From: Lachnospiraceae bacterium UBA7205
GTDB lineage: Bacteria > Bacillota > Clostridia > Lachnospirales > Lachnospiraceae
Direction: 5' to 3'
DNA length: 64,000 bases
Assembly (NCBI GenBank): GCA_002490665.1
Contig: DKUL01000065.1
Location: 61,137-125,136 of the forward strand
Position numbers and translations under genes: made by a program. The notes beneath the pieces were generated by a model that was not told the origin of the DNA, did not search any database, and saw nothing but the letters and a program-made list of their open reading frames with translations. Position 1 is the first letter of the stretch, and every line of letters starts with the position of its first letter. Below, piece by piece: positions 41,227 through 49,037 of the stretch.

Positions 41227-41768
41227 CCCCCAGCCTTACAATTTTTCCGATGCGCCTTGAGCTTTTTTAATGCCCACGCGTAGTGGCTCGACGTATTGCT
41301 CACAAAGTAAGAGCCAAGTGCACTGTTACCCACCCAGTCAAAGACGCCCTTTGCAAACAGATCCTCGTTCGTAAAGCCCTCCGCAAGCTGCATGATTTCC
41401 CGATGGGACTGTTCGAGCATTTCCTTTGCCTCCTCAAGCGTCGTATTCTGATGTTTCTTCCAGAAAAACACATTTAACTGACCATACGTCTTCCAATTAT
41501 AGGGTTTGGGCAGAAACGGTTTCGCCTCACCCTTCTGGTTTGACGGCACCCAGTCCAGTGTCAGGTTATGCCACTCATGCAGATGTACCAGAACATCCCG
41601 CAGATTCTTGTCGCGCTGCCAGTGTGCCTCCTTTTTCTTTTCGTCCCCCGAAAAGTCAAAGGGAGTTGCCAGCTCCTGCTCCGTCATCGAATCAATAAAT
41701 GCCATCAGGCTTTCATATCCGCTGTTTGAAGCCTCAATCAAATCCGTTTTTGTCGTTGGTCTTGCCAT
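41223..41768 (-). CDS. ClbS/DfsB family four-helix bundle protein (DUF1706)
   Basis: The 181-residue product has the family layout: MARPTTKTDLIEASNSGYESL, DVLVHLHEWHNLTLDWV, GEAKPFLPKPYNWKTYGQLN and SSHYAWALKKLKAH. ClbS protects against colibactin and DfsB-type proteins have been linked to bacillithiol or damage protection; most members are uncharacterised. The ATG at 41768 follows AAAGGAG by ten bases. It lies directly upstream of the ABC-F gene. Confidence 0.88.
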   Translation of the reverse strand: MARPTTKTDLIEASNSGYESLMAFIDSMTEQELATPFDFSGDEKKKEAHWQRDKNLRDVLVHLHEWHNLTLDWVPSNQKGEAKPFLPKPYNWKTYGQLNVFFWKKHQNTTLEEAKEMLEQSHREIMQLAEGFTNEDLFAKGVFDWVGNSALGSYFVSNTSSHYAWALKKLKAHRKNCKAGG

Positions 41769-41897
41769 ATTTTTTATTCTCCTTTTCACAAAATACAATA
41801 TCGTTTTAATACCCTTACTGAATAACTACATTATATCAGATAAAATATGACAACAGTATGTCAGGTTATATTTTTATTTGCTATTTCGTAACGCAGA

Positions 41898-41926
41898 TTG
41901 AGAAAACCTCTCTGATATAGTATAAT
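41898..41926 (+). promoter_or_regulatory. Sigma-A promoter of the BceRS-like operon
   Basis: TTGAGA and TATAAT separated by 17 bp, 25 bases before the response regulator ATG. Confidence 0.75.
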
Positions 41927-41950
41927 AAATTATTGGGGGAGGTGGGCTTT

Positions 41951-42619
41951 ATGAAGAAAAAAATATTACTCATTGAAGATGATTTCACAATACAGACGCA
42001 GTTAAAAACGCTTTTAGCTGGAAACGGATATGAGGTTTTTGCAGTTACAAATTTTTCCAGGGCAATCGGGCAGATAAAAGATTTTTTGCCGCATCTGGTG
42101 ATTCTGGATATCAAGCTGCCCGGAAGCAATGGCTTTGAAATATGTTCCCAGATCCGCACGTTTTCAGATATCCCTATTGTATTCGTGACAAGCAGCAATA
42201 CGGAGATGGACGAATTAAACAGCATTATGCTGGGCGGAGACGCATTTATCACAAAGCCCTATAACACTGCCATTTTGCTTGCAAAAATCGGCGCACTGCT
42301 AAAGCGGGCCTACCCTGCTTCGCAGCCAGAGATGATCTCATGGAACGAGGCAGCGTTGCATCTGGAAAGCAGTATGATAGAATACAAAGGACAAAAAGCA
42401 GAACTGACAAAAAATGAATTGAAAATCCTTTACTATCTTTTCAGGAATGCCGGAAAAATTTGTTCCCGGAATGATATTGTGGACTTCCTCTGGGATAACC
42501 AGTTATATGTTGACGATAATGCACTAAGCGTGAATATGACCCGCATTCGCGACAAACTGGAAGCAATCGGGCTGACAGGCTTTATTAAGACAAAGCACAG
42601 ACAAGGATATACATTATGA
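41951..42619 (+). CDS. bceR: Response regulator, BceR-like (OmpR family)
   Basis: The 222-residue regulator has a receiver domain with acidic pocket EDD, phosphorylated Asp in LVILDIKLPG and the conserved Lys in ITKPYN, then a winged-helix DNA-binding domain (LTKNELKILYYLFRNAG, MTRIRDKLEAIG). The ATG at 41951 follows GGGGGAGG. It pairs with the downstream kinase (four-base overlap), and a matching BceR-type operator lies before the ABC transporter genes at 43982. Confidence 0.92.
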   Translation: MKKKILLIEDDFTIQTQLKTLLAGNGYEVFAVTNFSRAIGQIKDFLPHLVILDIKLPGSNGFEICSQIRTFSDIPIVFVTSSNTEMDELNSIMLGGDAFITKPYNTAILLAKIGALLKRAYPASQPEMISWNEAALHLESSMIEYKGQKAELTKNELKILYYLFRNAGKICSRNDIVDFLWDNQLYVDDNALSVNMTRIRDKLEAIGLTGFIKTKHRQGYTL

Positions 42620-43629
42620 GCCAAAAACAATACCTGAAAAATCAAATACCGGCTGTCTTTGTCAATCTGATGGGAATGCTGGCGCTTGCCCTATTTTTAC
42701 TTGCAAATGGAAGTTCAATGCACACAGTCCTGTTCATTTTCATAGTCTGGCTGATTATCCTTATCACATATCTGTCAATCACATATTATATGCGAAAAAA
42801 ATATATGGATACGTTGCTGGATATGACGGAACAGTTACAGGAACGGTATTTGATACCGGAAATTATGACGATACCAGATCGGGCGGACGACCAGGTTTTT
42901 TACCAGATTATGAAAATGGCAGAAAAATCCATGCTCGAAAAAATAGGCGAAATACAGAGTGAGCGAAAAGAATATAAAGAATACATAGAACAGTGGATTC
43001 ATGAAGCCAAAACACCGATTACGGCAATGAAGCTGCTTTGTGAAAACAACCGTTCTTCCTTTGCCAGGGATATCCTGACAGAACTGGAACATATCAATCA
43101 ATATACAGAACAGGCGCTTTACTATGCCCGAAGTGAACACACAGAAAAAGACTATTCTGTTCGTGAAATAAACTTATGTGATGTTGTGCACAGTGCAATC
43201 GCAGACAACAAATATCTTTTGCGCCAAAGCAATATGACAATCACGATGGATGAACTGGAATGCATGGTTTACACGGATGATAAATGGGTGCGGTTCATCC
43301 TAAACCAGATTATCGGCAATGCGGTAAAATATCGTACAGGGCAGCCTGCTTTACACTTTTCCATGGTAAAGTCCAATGACAAAATAGTTTTGTCCGTCAG
43401 CGATAATGGAATGGGCATACCCCAAAGCGATTTGCCCCGTATTTTTGAAAAAGGCTTTACCGGTCAAAACGGACGAACCGGAAAAAATTCTACCGGAATC
43501 GGTTTGTATCTTTGCAGACGCCTTTGTGACAAGCTGGGAATCGGGCTGACTGCCCATTCAGAAAACAAAGGCACAACGATTGCGCTTTCTTTTCAGATAA
43601 ATGATTTTGTTACCGGAGTGCAGGGCTGA
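42616..43629 (+). CDS. bceS: Sensor histidine kinase, BceS-like (intramembrane-sensing)
   Basis: The 337-residue kinase has two N-terminal membrane helices (residues about 13-55) with almost no extracellular loop, as in BceS, which senses through its partner transporter. The H box is QWIHEAKTPITAM, the N box IIGNAVKYR, and the ATP lid SDNGMGIPQSDLPRIFEKGF. It is translationally coupled to the regulator. Its 3' end overlaps a convergent small gene by 20 bases. Confidence 0.92.
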   Translation: MSQKQYLKNQIPAVFVNLMGMLALALFLLANGSSMHTVLFIFIVWLIILITYLSITYYMRKKYMDTLLDMTEQLQERYLIPEIMTIPDRADDQVFYQIMKMAEKSMLEKIGEIQSERKEYKEYIEQWIHEAKTPITAMKLLCENNRSSFARDILTELEHINQYTEQALYYARSEHTEKDYSVREINLCDVVHSAIADNKYLLRQSNMTITMDELECMVYTDDKWVRFILNQIIGNAVKYRTGQPALHFSMVKSNDKIVLSVSDNGMGIPQSDLPRIFEKGFTGQNGRTGKNSTGIGLYLCRRLCDKLGIGLTAHSENKGTTIALSFQINDFVTGVQG

Positions 43630-43813
43630 CATGCCCTGCCGCTTTCTGCCGTTTTCTTTTTTCCATCTCTGCCAAAAAAGCCCTTCCACCTTCATTATAA
43701 AAATTCATTCTTTCCTGTGTTGTCATATACTTAGTAAGCTCATAATGATACTCTCGTATTTTATGAATATCATCAATAGTAAAATCTGGACTAATATCCG
43801 GTTTTGCAATCAT
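43610..43813 (-). CDS. Small conserved protein of unknown function
   Basis: The 67-residue product (SPDFTIDDIHKIREYHYE, MTTQERMNFYNEGG) resembles short helical proteins that recur in Firmicutes genomes, often beside toxin-like genes. It lies opposite to and between the BceRS and BceAB genes. Its C-terminal codons are read through the end of the kinase gene, so the true end may have been lost by insertion. Function unknown. Confidence 0.6.
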   Translation of the reverse strand: MIAKPDISPDFTIDDIHKIREYHYELTKYMTTQERMNFYNEGGRAFLAEMEKRKRQKAAGHVSPALR

Positions 43814-43814
43814 A

Positions 43815-43919
43815 CTATCCCTCGCTTTCTAATAATACAGAAGGATTCCATAGCTCTATCATCTTGTATCCTTCCAAGTTTGTAACTGCCCTTACACCTC
43901 TAATTGTCTTTACATTTAC
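43815..43919 (-). pseudogene. Fragment of a small gene upstream of the 67-residue ORF
   Basis: An open frame of 34 codons without a good start codon (contains TIRGVRAVTNLEGYKMIELW) ends four bases before the next gene's ATG region. The close spacing suggests the 3' end of a former partner gene whose beginning is lost. No family assigned. Confidence 0.35.
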
Positions 43920-43981
43920 AATATGCTAAGAGTCTGTCCAATCCCCAAAGTTTATACATTTCAATACTGTGATACATCTTT

Positions 43982-44005
43982 AGTTCTTACATTTTTGTAA
44001 GAACT
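43982..44005. promoter_or_regulatory. BceR-type operator upstream of bceAB
   Basis: A perfect inverted repeat with 10-base arms (AGTTCTTACA and TGTAAGAACT) around TTTT contains TTACA-N4-TGTAA, the published pattern TNACA-N4-TGTAA for BceR-like regulators. A further half-site TGTAAGAA follows at 44007. TATAAT lies at 44045-44050 without a good -35, as expected for an activated promoter. Confidence 0.8.
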
Positions 44006-44082
44006 ATGTAAGAAAACCTGATACAAAAATCAAAATCCCCCATCTATAATAAATATATGAGATTATTTAGGAGGTTTATACG

Positions 44083-44850
44083 ATGAACACGATTTTGAAG
44101 CTGGAGCATATCCAGAAATATTATGGCAATAAGGGAAATGTAACCAAAGCCATCAAAGATATTAGCTTTTCCGTTGAAGCCGGGGAATTTCTCGGCATTA
44201 TGGGCGCGTCCGGTTCCGGGAAAACAACGCTGCTCAACTGTATTTCGACGATTGATACCGTAAGTGCAGGCCATATTTTTCTCGAGGGAACAGACGTCAC
44301 AGAAATTAAGCCCAAATCCCTTGCCCGGTTTCGCAGGGAAAACCTGGGGTTTGTGTTTCAGGACTTTAATTTATTGGATACATTGACGGTTTCAGAAAAC
44401 ATTGCACTGGCACTGACAATCAATAAAACTCCTGCCGCGCACGTGGAACCCCGCATTCTGGACATGGCGAAAAAACTAAATATCAGCGATATCCTAAGCA
44501 AATATCCCTACCAGGTATCCGGTGGCCAGAAACAGCGTTGCGCCTGTGCAAGGGCACTCATCAACAACCCCAGACTTCTGTTGGCAGATGAGCCGACGGG
44601 TGCATTAGACAGCCACTCCTCACAAATGCTGCTGTCCACCATTCAAAGCATCAATGAACAGCTGGGGGCAACGATTCTCATGGTAACACATGATGCATTT
44701 ACCGCCAGCTATGCCAGCCGCATCCTCTTTTTGAAAGACGGAGAAATCTTTATGGAATTGCGTAAGGGCAGTGACAGCAGAAACGCTTTTTTTGATAAAA
44801 TCCTAAATGTCCTTACCATGATTGGAGGGGGGCAGAGCCATGTATGCTAA
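44083..44850 (+). CDS. bceA: BceA-like peptide-antibiotic ABC transporter ATPase
   Basis: The 255-residue ATPase has Walker A GASGSGKTT, Q-loop FVFQDFNLLDTLT, signature VSGGQKQR, Walker B LLLADEPTGALDS and H-loop MVTHDAFTA. It belongs to the MacB/BceA group and pairs with the large permease downstream. AGGAGG lies eight bases before the ATG. The module should detoxify and sense cell-wall-active peptides such as bacitracin or nisin-like lantibiotics. Confidence 0.93.
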   Translation: MNTILKLEHIQKYYGNKGNVTKAIKDISFSVEAGEFLGIMGASGSGKTTLLNCISTIDTVSAGHIFLEGTDVTEIKPKSLARFRRENLGFVFQDFNLLDTLTVSENIALALTINKTPAAHVEPRILDMAKKLNISDILSKYPYQVSGGQKQRCACARALINNPRLLLADEPTGALDSHSSQMLLSTIQSINEQLGATILMVTHDAFTASYASRILFLKDGEIFMELRKGSDSRNAFFDKILNVLTMIGGGQSHVC

Positions 44851-47053
44851 ACTTGTTTTCAGAAATGCGAAGCGGTCTGTAAAGGATTACCTGGTCTATA
44901 TTGTCACGATGACAATCTGTGTTACCCTGTTTTACTCGTTCCTGTCCATTTCCAGCAGCTATTATAACCCGGACATAGGAAGCGCGTACGATTTTACCAT
45001 GCTGAGTGACGGAATGAAAATGGCAGTCTGCATGATAACACTGCTATTGCTGTTTTTGATACAGTTTGTCAACCACTATATGCTCCGGCGTAGGCAAAAA
45101 GAGTTTGCAGTGCAGTCCATCATGGGAATGGAGCAAAGAACCATTGGCAGGCTTTTCTTCGCAGAAACATTGATTATGGGAATAATTTCCATTCTGACTG
45201 GTATTTTCCTCGGTGTATTCTGTTCCCAGTTTATCACTGCAATGCTCTTAACAACCTATGGAAAAAGCTATCAATTGTCATGGACACTTTTTCCGGATAC
45301 TGTTTTATTAACTGTCAGTTTTTTTATGCTGAGTTTCTTAATTGTGGGGCTGCAAAACACACGCACCATCCAAAAAACCAAAATTATTGACATGCTTTTT
45401 GCAGACAGGGAAAATGAACCTGAACGAAAAAAGAGCCGTTGGATTTTTGCTGCAGCAATACTATTTGAACTATTTACGGTATGGGCATTTATCACAGGAA
45501 TCACAAAAGTCCTGTTTTATTATGATTCTCGCTTTGCGTTTCCTGTGCGGCTCATGTATTTTGGAAATATTCTTTTTCCCGCCGTTACTTTGGCATGGTC
45601 TGTCCTATGGGTGTTCCGGAAGAAAAAATGGGGATTTCAAAAGCTGCTTTGCGGTTTATTGGCTTGTTCCGTGTTAAATGCCCTTACGGCAGCAAGCGTA
45701 CCCGCGCTTACCAATCGATATTATCTTCCTTTGGGAAACGGAATGCTCCGGCAGTATCTGTTGTTTGTACTGATGAACCTGCTTTTCTTCATTTGTGCAT
45801 TCATTTACCTTGCCAGCTATTCCATTATCACATGGAAAGAAAAATCGCTGGAACACAGATACAAGGAAGAAAACCTGTTCTTTTTCGGACAGATTCTGTC
45901 AAAATTAAAAACAACCAGTAAGACAATGACGCTGATTTGTACAACGCTTGTGCTTGCCATCTTCCTGTTTATTGCCGCTCCCATTTTGACAGGCTGGGCT
46001 TCCGGTTATCTGGATATACACTCCATGTACGATGTGCAGATTTTTACAAAATATAATAATGTATATGACGAAAAGGAGCTGCCACAGGATGATTATGAAA
46101 CCGTCACTGATTTTCTGAATGAACATGATATCGAAACCGCCTATGACTGCACATTCAATCTGTATCTGCCCAGGAAAAAAGATTTCGGCAGGCGGATAAA
46201 ATATGATTTTCCCATCGTGGCAATTTCATTAAGCGATTATAACACCTTACGGGAAATGCTGGGATATGAACAAATTTCTCTGGGAGAAAGTGAATTTACA
46301 ACACAGTGGAAGCCGATTGCAGCCGAGGAAGAATTAAACGTATTTCTCAAAGAAAATATCACTGCTGAGACAGATATGGGAATCTTAACACTTTCATCAA
46401 AATCGCATTATAAGGAACCAATAGGAGAAACGGTTTACAATTCATATACAAATGTCCTTTATGTATTTCCGGACAGTATCTGTGAGAAACTGCTGCCGGT
46501 TATGCGAAACCGCTATATTACAACAACGGAAAAAATCACTTATGAAAATGCCCTCCAACTGGAAAAAATTTTCATGGCAGCCTATCCGGAGCAAGCAGAA
46601 AACAAAGCTGCGTATGACGTGCGTTTCAGCACGCTGCAAATGAATAGTGCATTGGTAGGTAATTTTATCTTACAGGCTTCAATGATTTATGGTGCTGTTG
46701 TACTGATGGTTATATGTCTTACAGTGCTTTCCCTACAGCAGCTCTTAGACACCGGAAAATACAAATACCGCTTCTGTGTACTCCGGAAATTAGGCGTGGA
46801 GGAAACGCATATCGGAAAACTCATCTTAAAACAGTTAGGCGTCTGGTTCGGGCTTCCAATTGCAGTGGCAGTCGCTATGGCTGCTGTTGTGACTGGCTAC
46901 TTTACCCAGACGATATCAGCGGAAATTTCAGCGTATATAGGGCGCACTGCGCTGTTCATACAAATCGGAATAACAATAGGGATTTTAGCAATTTTGCTGA
47001 TTTGCTACTTCCTGAGTACATGGATTCTTTTCAGGCGCTCCGTTCATTTATAA
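44840..47053 (+). CDS. bceB: BceB-like peptide-antibiotic ABC transporter permease
   Basis: The 737-residue permease has about ten membrane helices, the FtsX-type segments after the first helix, and a large extracellular domain (residues about 390-610) between helices 7 and 8 that in BceB contacts the peptide or lipid II target. The start at 44840 (MYAKLVFRNAKRS) follows GGAGGGGGG and overlaps bceA by 11 bases. The C-terminus (LISTWILFRR-like: LSTWILFRRSVHL) is typical. Confidence 0.92.
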   Translation: MYAKLVFRNAKRSVKDYLVYIVTMTICVTLFYSFLSISSSYYNPDIGSAYDFTMLSDGMKMAVCMITLLLLFLIQFVNHYMLRRRQKEFAVQSIMGMEQRTIGRLFFAETLIMGIISILTGIFLGVFCSQFITAMLLTTYGKSYQLSWTLFPDTVLLTVSFFMLSFLIVGLQNTRTIQKTKIIDMLFADRENEPERKKSRWIFAAAILFELFTVWAFITGITKVLFYYDSRFAFPVRLMYFGNILFPAVTLAWSVLWVFRKKKWGFQKLLCGLLACSVLNALTAASVPALTNRYYLPLGNGMLRQYLLFVLMNLLFFICAFIYLASYSIITWKEKSLEHRYKEENLFFFGQILSKLKTTSKTMTLICTTLVLAIFLFIAAPILTGWASGYLDIHSMYDVQIFTKYNNVYDEKELPQDDYETVTDFLNEHDIETAYDCTFNLYLPRKKDFGRRIKYDFPIVAISLSDYNTLREMLGYEQISLGESEFTTQWKPIAAEEELNVFLKENITAETDMGILTLSSKSHYKEPIGETVYNSYTNVLYVFPDSICEKLLPVMRNRYITTTEKITYENALQLEKIFMAAYPEQAENKAAYDVRFSTLQMNSALVGNFILQASMIYGAVVLMVICLTVLSLQQLLDTGKYKYRFCVLRKLGVEETHIGKLILKQLGVWFGLPIAVAVAMAAVVTGYFTQTISAEISAYIGRTALFIQIGITIGILAILLICYFLSTWILFRRSVHL

Positions 47054-47062
47054 CCAAATATC

Positions 47063-47106
47063 AAAGCAGAGAATCAACCTCTCAAAAGTGATGATTCTCT
47101 GCTTTT
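47063..47106. terminator. Bidirectional terminator
   Basis: A perfect 14-bp stem AAAGCAGAGAATCA / TGATTCTCTGCTTT lies between the convergent bceB and second anti-sigma-like genes. Confidence 0.9.
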
Positions 47107-47118
47107 AATGCCCCCTGC

Positions 47119-48324
47119 CTAATTCGCGCCTGGCACAGTCACATCCTTGCGCGGCTCATAAAGCACAAAGGTAACCGTCCCATCCTCATTTAAGATAAAG
47201 ACATCAATATCCATTCCCGCTATCCCGGTACCGTTATGACTGCATCCTAATATCGCCTTTGTCCCCGGCTTCTTATCCGCAAACATTCCATCCAGGAGCG
47301 TACCGGCATTTGCCGCCCTGCCATCCTCCAGCTCATAGGAATAATACGTCAGTCCATCCTCGCCAATCGTGCACACCTGCCTTGTCTCCTCGACAGGCTC
47401 TGCATACTCGTCAATATTTTCCGGCGTCAGCATCTCCATAAACTGATCAACCTCCAAGTCCGCCGCGCTTTTCTCAATCGGCTCATCCGACTCATTCATG
47501 GACTCCTCAAACGCTTTCAGATAAGCTTCCGCCGCGGCAGGATCTGCCTTGCTCTTGTCCACTGGCAGATGAAACAGCGCGTTAACGCCTGTATAGCTCT
47601 CGTTGCGGCTCATCTCGCCAGTGCTGCCATCATAGACATACGCATTACTGTCATAGAAACTGCCGGAATTTACGCCCACATAGATACCCCTGTCCGCAAA
47701 CACCTCAATATTGTCCATGTCCAGAATCCGGTACTGGATTCCATTGTTTACAAACTCCTTATAACCGCCATTCATGCTCATCATGCTATATACACGGGGG
47801 TCTAATCCACGTATATAATGGGATGCAAAGAAACACGCATCACCGTACTCGTCAGAGCTTGTGTCCGGCATCGGCGTACCGTCAGCACGCTCAATCGTGA
47901 TAATTGTGTATATTCTGTCCTCAAGTACTTCTCCTTTTCCGTTTTTCATCAGAAAGTCACTGATATTCCTGCCTGCCACGCTTCCCATCAGCGTGATTTT
48001 GTACCCGCCGCTTTCCTGCGTCTCGTTCACCAGTATTGCATCCTCGCTGAGAAATGCCTTTTGCAGCGCATTGTCGTTAATCTCCGTCACCACCTCCGCG
48101 GGTGTCAGATACTTATACACTGCAAATGCCGTGCTGGAACACAGTATCAAGATACATACTGTGACCAATGCCGCCGCGGGAATCCTTCTCTTGTAACGCA
48201 CCTGTTCCTGTTTCATGTCCTGTCTCTCCTTTACTCTCCGAAGAACCTGGTCATTCAACTTCTTTTCTGGCACTTCCGTCGGAGCCAAAGCCTGTTTTAA
48301 CAGTAAATCCATTTTATCCTTCAT
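47119..48324 (-). CDS. Membrane-anchored ECF sigma partner (second pair), DUF4179-like
   Basis: The 401-residue product has a basic cytoplasmic N-terminus (about 48 residues, VLRRVKERQDMKQEQ), one membrane helix (AAALVTVCILILCSSTAFAVY) and a large extracellular domain. It overlaps the upstream ECF sigma gene by 11 bases. It should act as the anti-sigma/sensor for that sigma. It shares architecture but little obvious sequence with the protein at 34219. Confidence 0.82.
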   Translation of the reverse strand: MKDKMDLLLKQALAPTEVPEKKLNDQVLRRVKERQDMKQEQVRYKRRIPAAALVTVCILILCSSTAFAVYKYLTPAEVVTEINDNALQKAFLSEDAILVNETQESGGYKITLMGSVAGRNISDFLMKNGKGEVLEDRIYTIITIERADGTPMPDTSSDEYGDACFFASHYIRGLDPRVYSMMSMNGGYKEFVNNGIQYRILDMDNIEVFADRGIYVGVNSGSFYDSNAYVYDGSTGEMSRNESYTGVNALFHLPVDKSKADPAAAEAYLKAFEESMNESDEPIEKSAADLEVDQFMEMLTPENIDEYAEPVEETRQVCTIGEDGLTYYSYELEDGRAANAGTLLDGMFADKKPGTKAILGCSHNGTGIAGMDIDVFILNEDGTVTFVLYEPRKDVTVPGAN

Positions 48325-48838
48325 AAAGCCCCTCCAACTTTTCCCTCAAGATTTTCTTTGCCCTGTGCACCCTTGTCTTTACCGCGCCCTCGGAAATCCC
48401 GAGCATCGCCGCGATGTCCGCCTGCGGCAGTTCTTCCATGTAAAATAAGAGAATCGGAATCCGGTATCTGTCCGGCAGTTTCCTGACCGCCTCCCGCACT
48501 ATCCGGCATTCCTCCATGGAAACCATCATGTCCTCCATCAGCTGCCCTTCCATGGGAATCGTCTCCGCATTTTCATCCAGCGATACGCTGACACCCATAA
48601 TCCGCTGCCGCACGGACAGCTTTCTCTTATAATTTCGATAAAGGTTGAATGCGACACCCATCAGATAGCTTTTCGGATTTGTCGTAATGACCAGTTTTTC
48701 CCCCAGCTCATACACCTTGAGGAACGTGTCCTGGTACAAGTCATCCGCCTCCTGACGGTTCCGCGTCACACAGCAGCAAAACGAATATAAATCCCTGCCG
48801 TATGTATCCATATAAACTTCCAGTTCTTCCTGTTTCAT
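48314..48838 (-). CDS. ECF-type RNA polymerase sigma factor (second pair)
   Basis: The 174-residue sigma has region 2 (DLYSFCCCVTRNRQEADDLYQDTFLKVYE, motif EADDLYQDTFLKV) and region 4 (LPQADIAAMLGISEGAVKTRVHRAKK, motif EGAVKTRVHRAK). It heads a two-gene unit with its membrane partner. The 200 bases upstream contain a possible TATATA -10 but I could not find a convincing ECF-type promoter. Confidence 0.93.
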   Translation of the reverse strand: MKQEELEVYMDTYGRDLYSFCCCVTRNRQEADDLYQDTFLKVYELGEKLVITTNPKSYLMGVAFNLYRNYKRKLSVRQRIMGVSVSLDENAETIPMEGQLMEDMMVSMEECRIVREAVRKLPDRYRIPILLFYMEELPQADIAAMLGISEGAVKTRVHRAKKILREKLEGLYEG

Positions 48839-48989
48839 TGTGTCTCCTCCGGTATTTTACGTTAGCCCTCATGATGACAGCCGCATTTGGATATCCATGG
48901 CACTGTGACGTACCGGGTCAGGGATTTTTATTTCCCTTCACTTATATAGGGTAACAGATACGCGCTAGGTTTCAAAATAAGGAAAAAAA

Positions 48990-49017
48990 GGGAGACCCCA
49001 TGTCAACAAGGTCTCCC
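48990..49017 (-). terminator. Terminator downstream of pnp
   Basis: Arms GGGAGACC and GGTCTCCC are followed by seven T residues on the minus strand. Confidence 0.92.
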
Positions 49018-49037
49018 AAATATCATTTATTATTTTA

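Noticed and set aside
48839..48990. A TGAAAC motif upstream of the second ECF sigma read as an ECF promoter
   Set aside because: No CGTC/CGTA-like -10 lies at 16-17 bp, so it does not match the pattern seen for the first pair.
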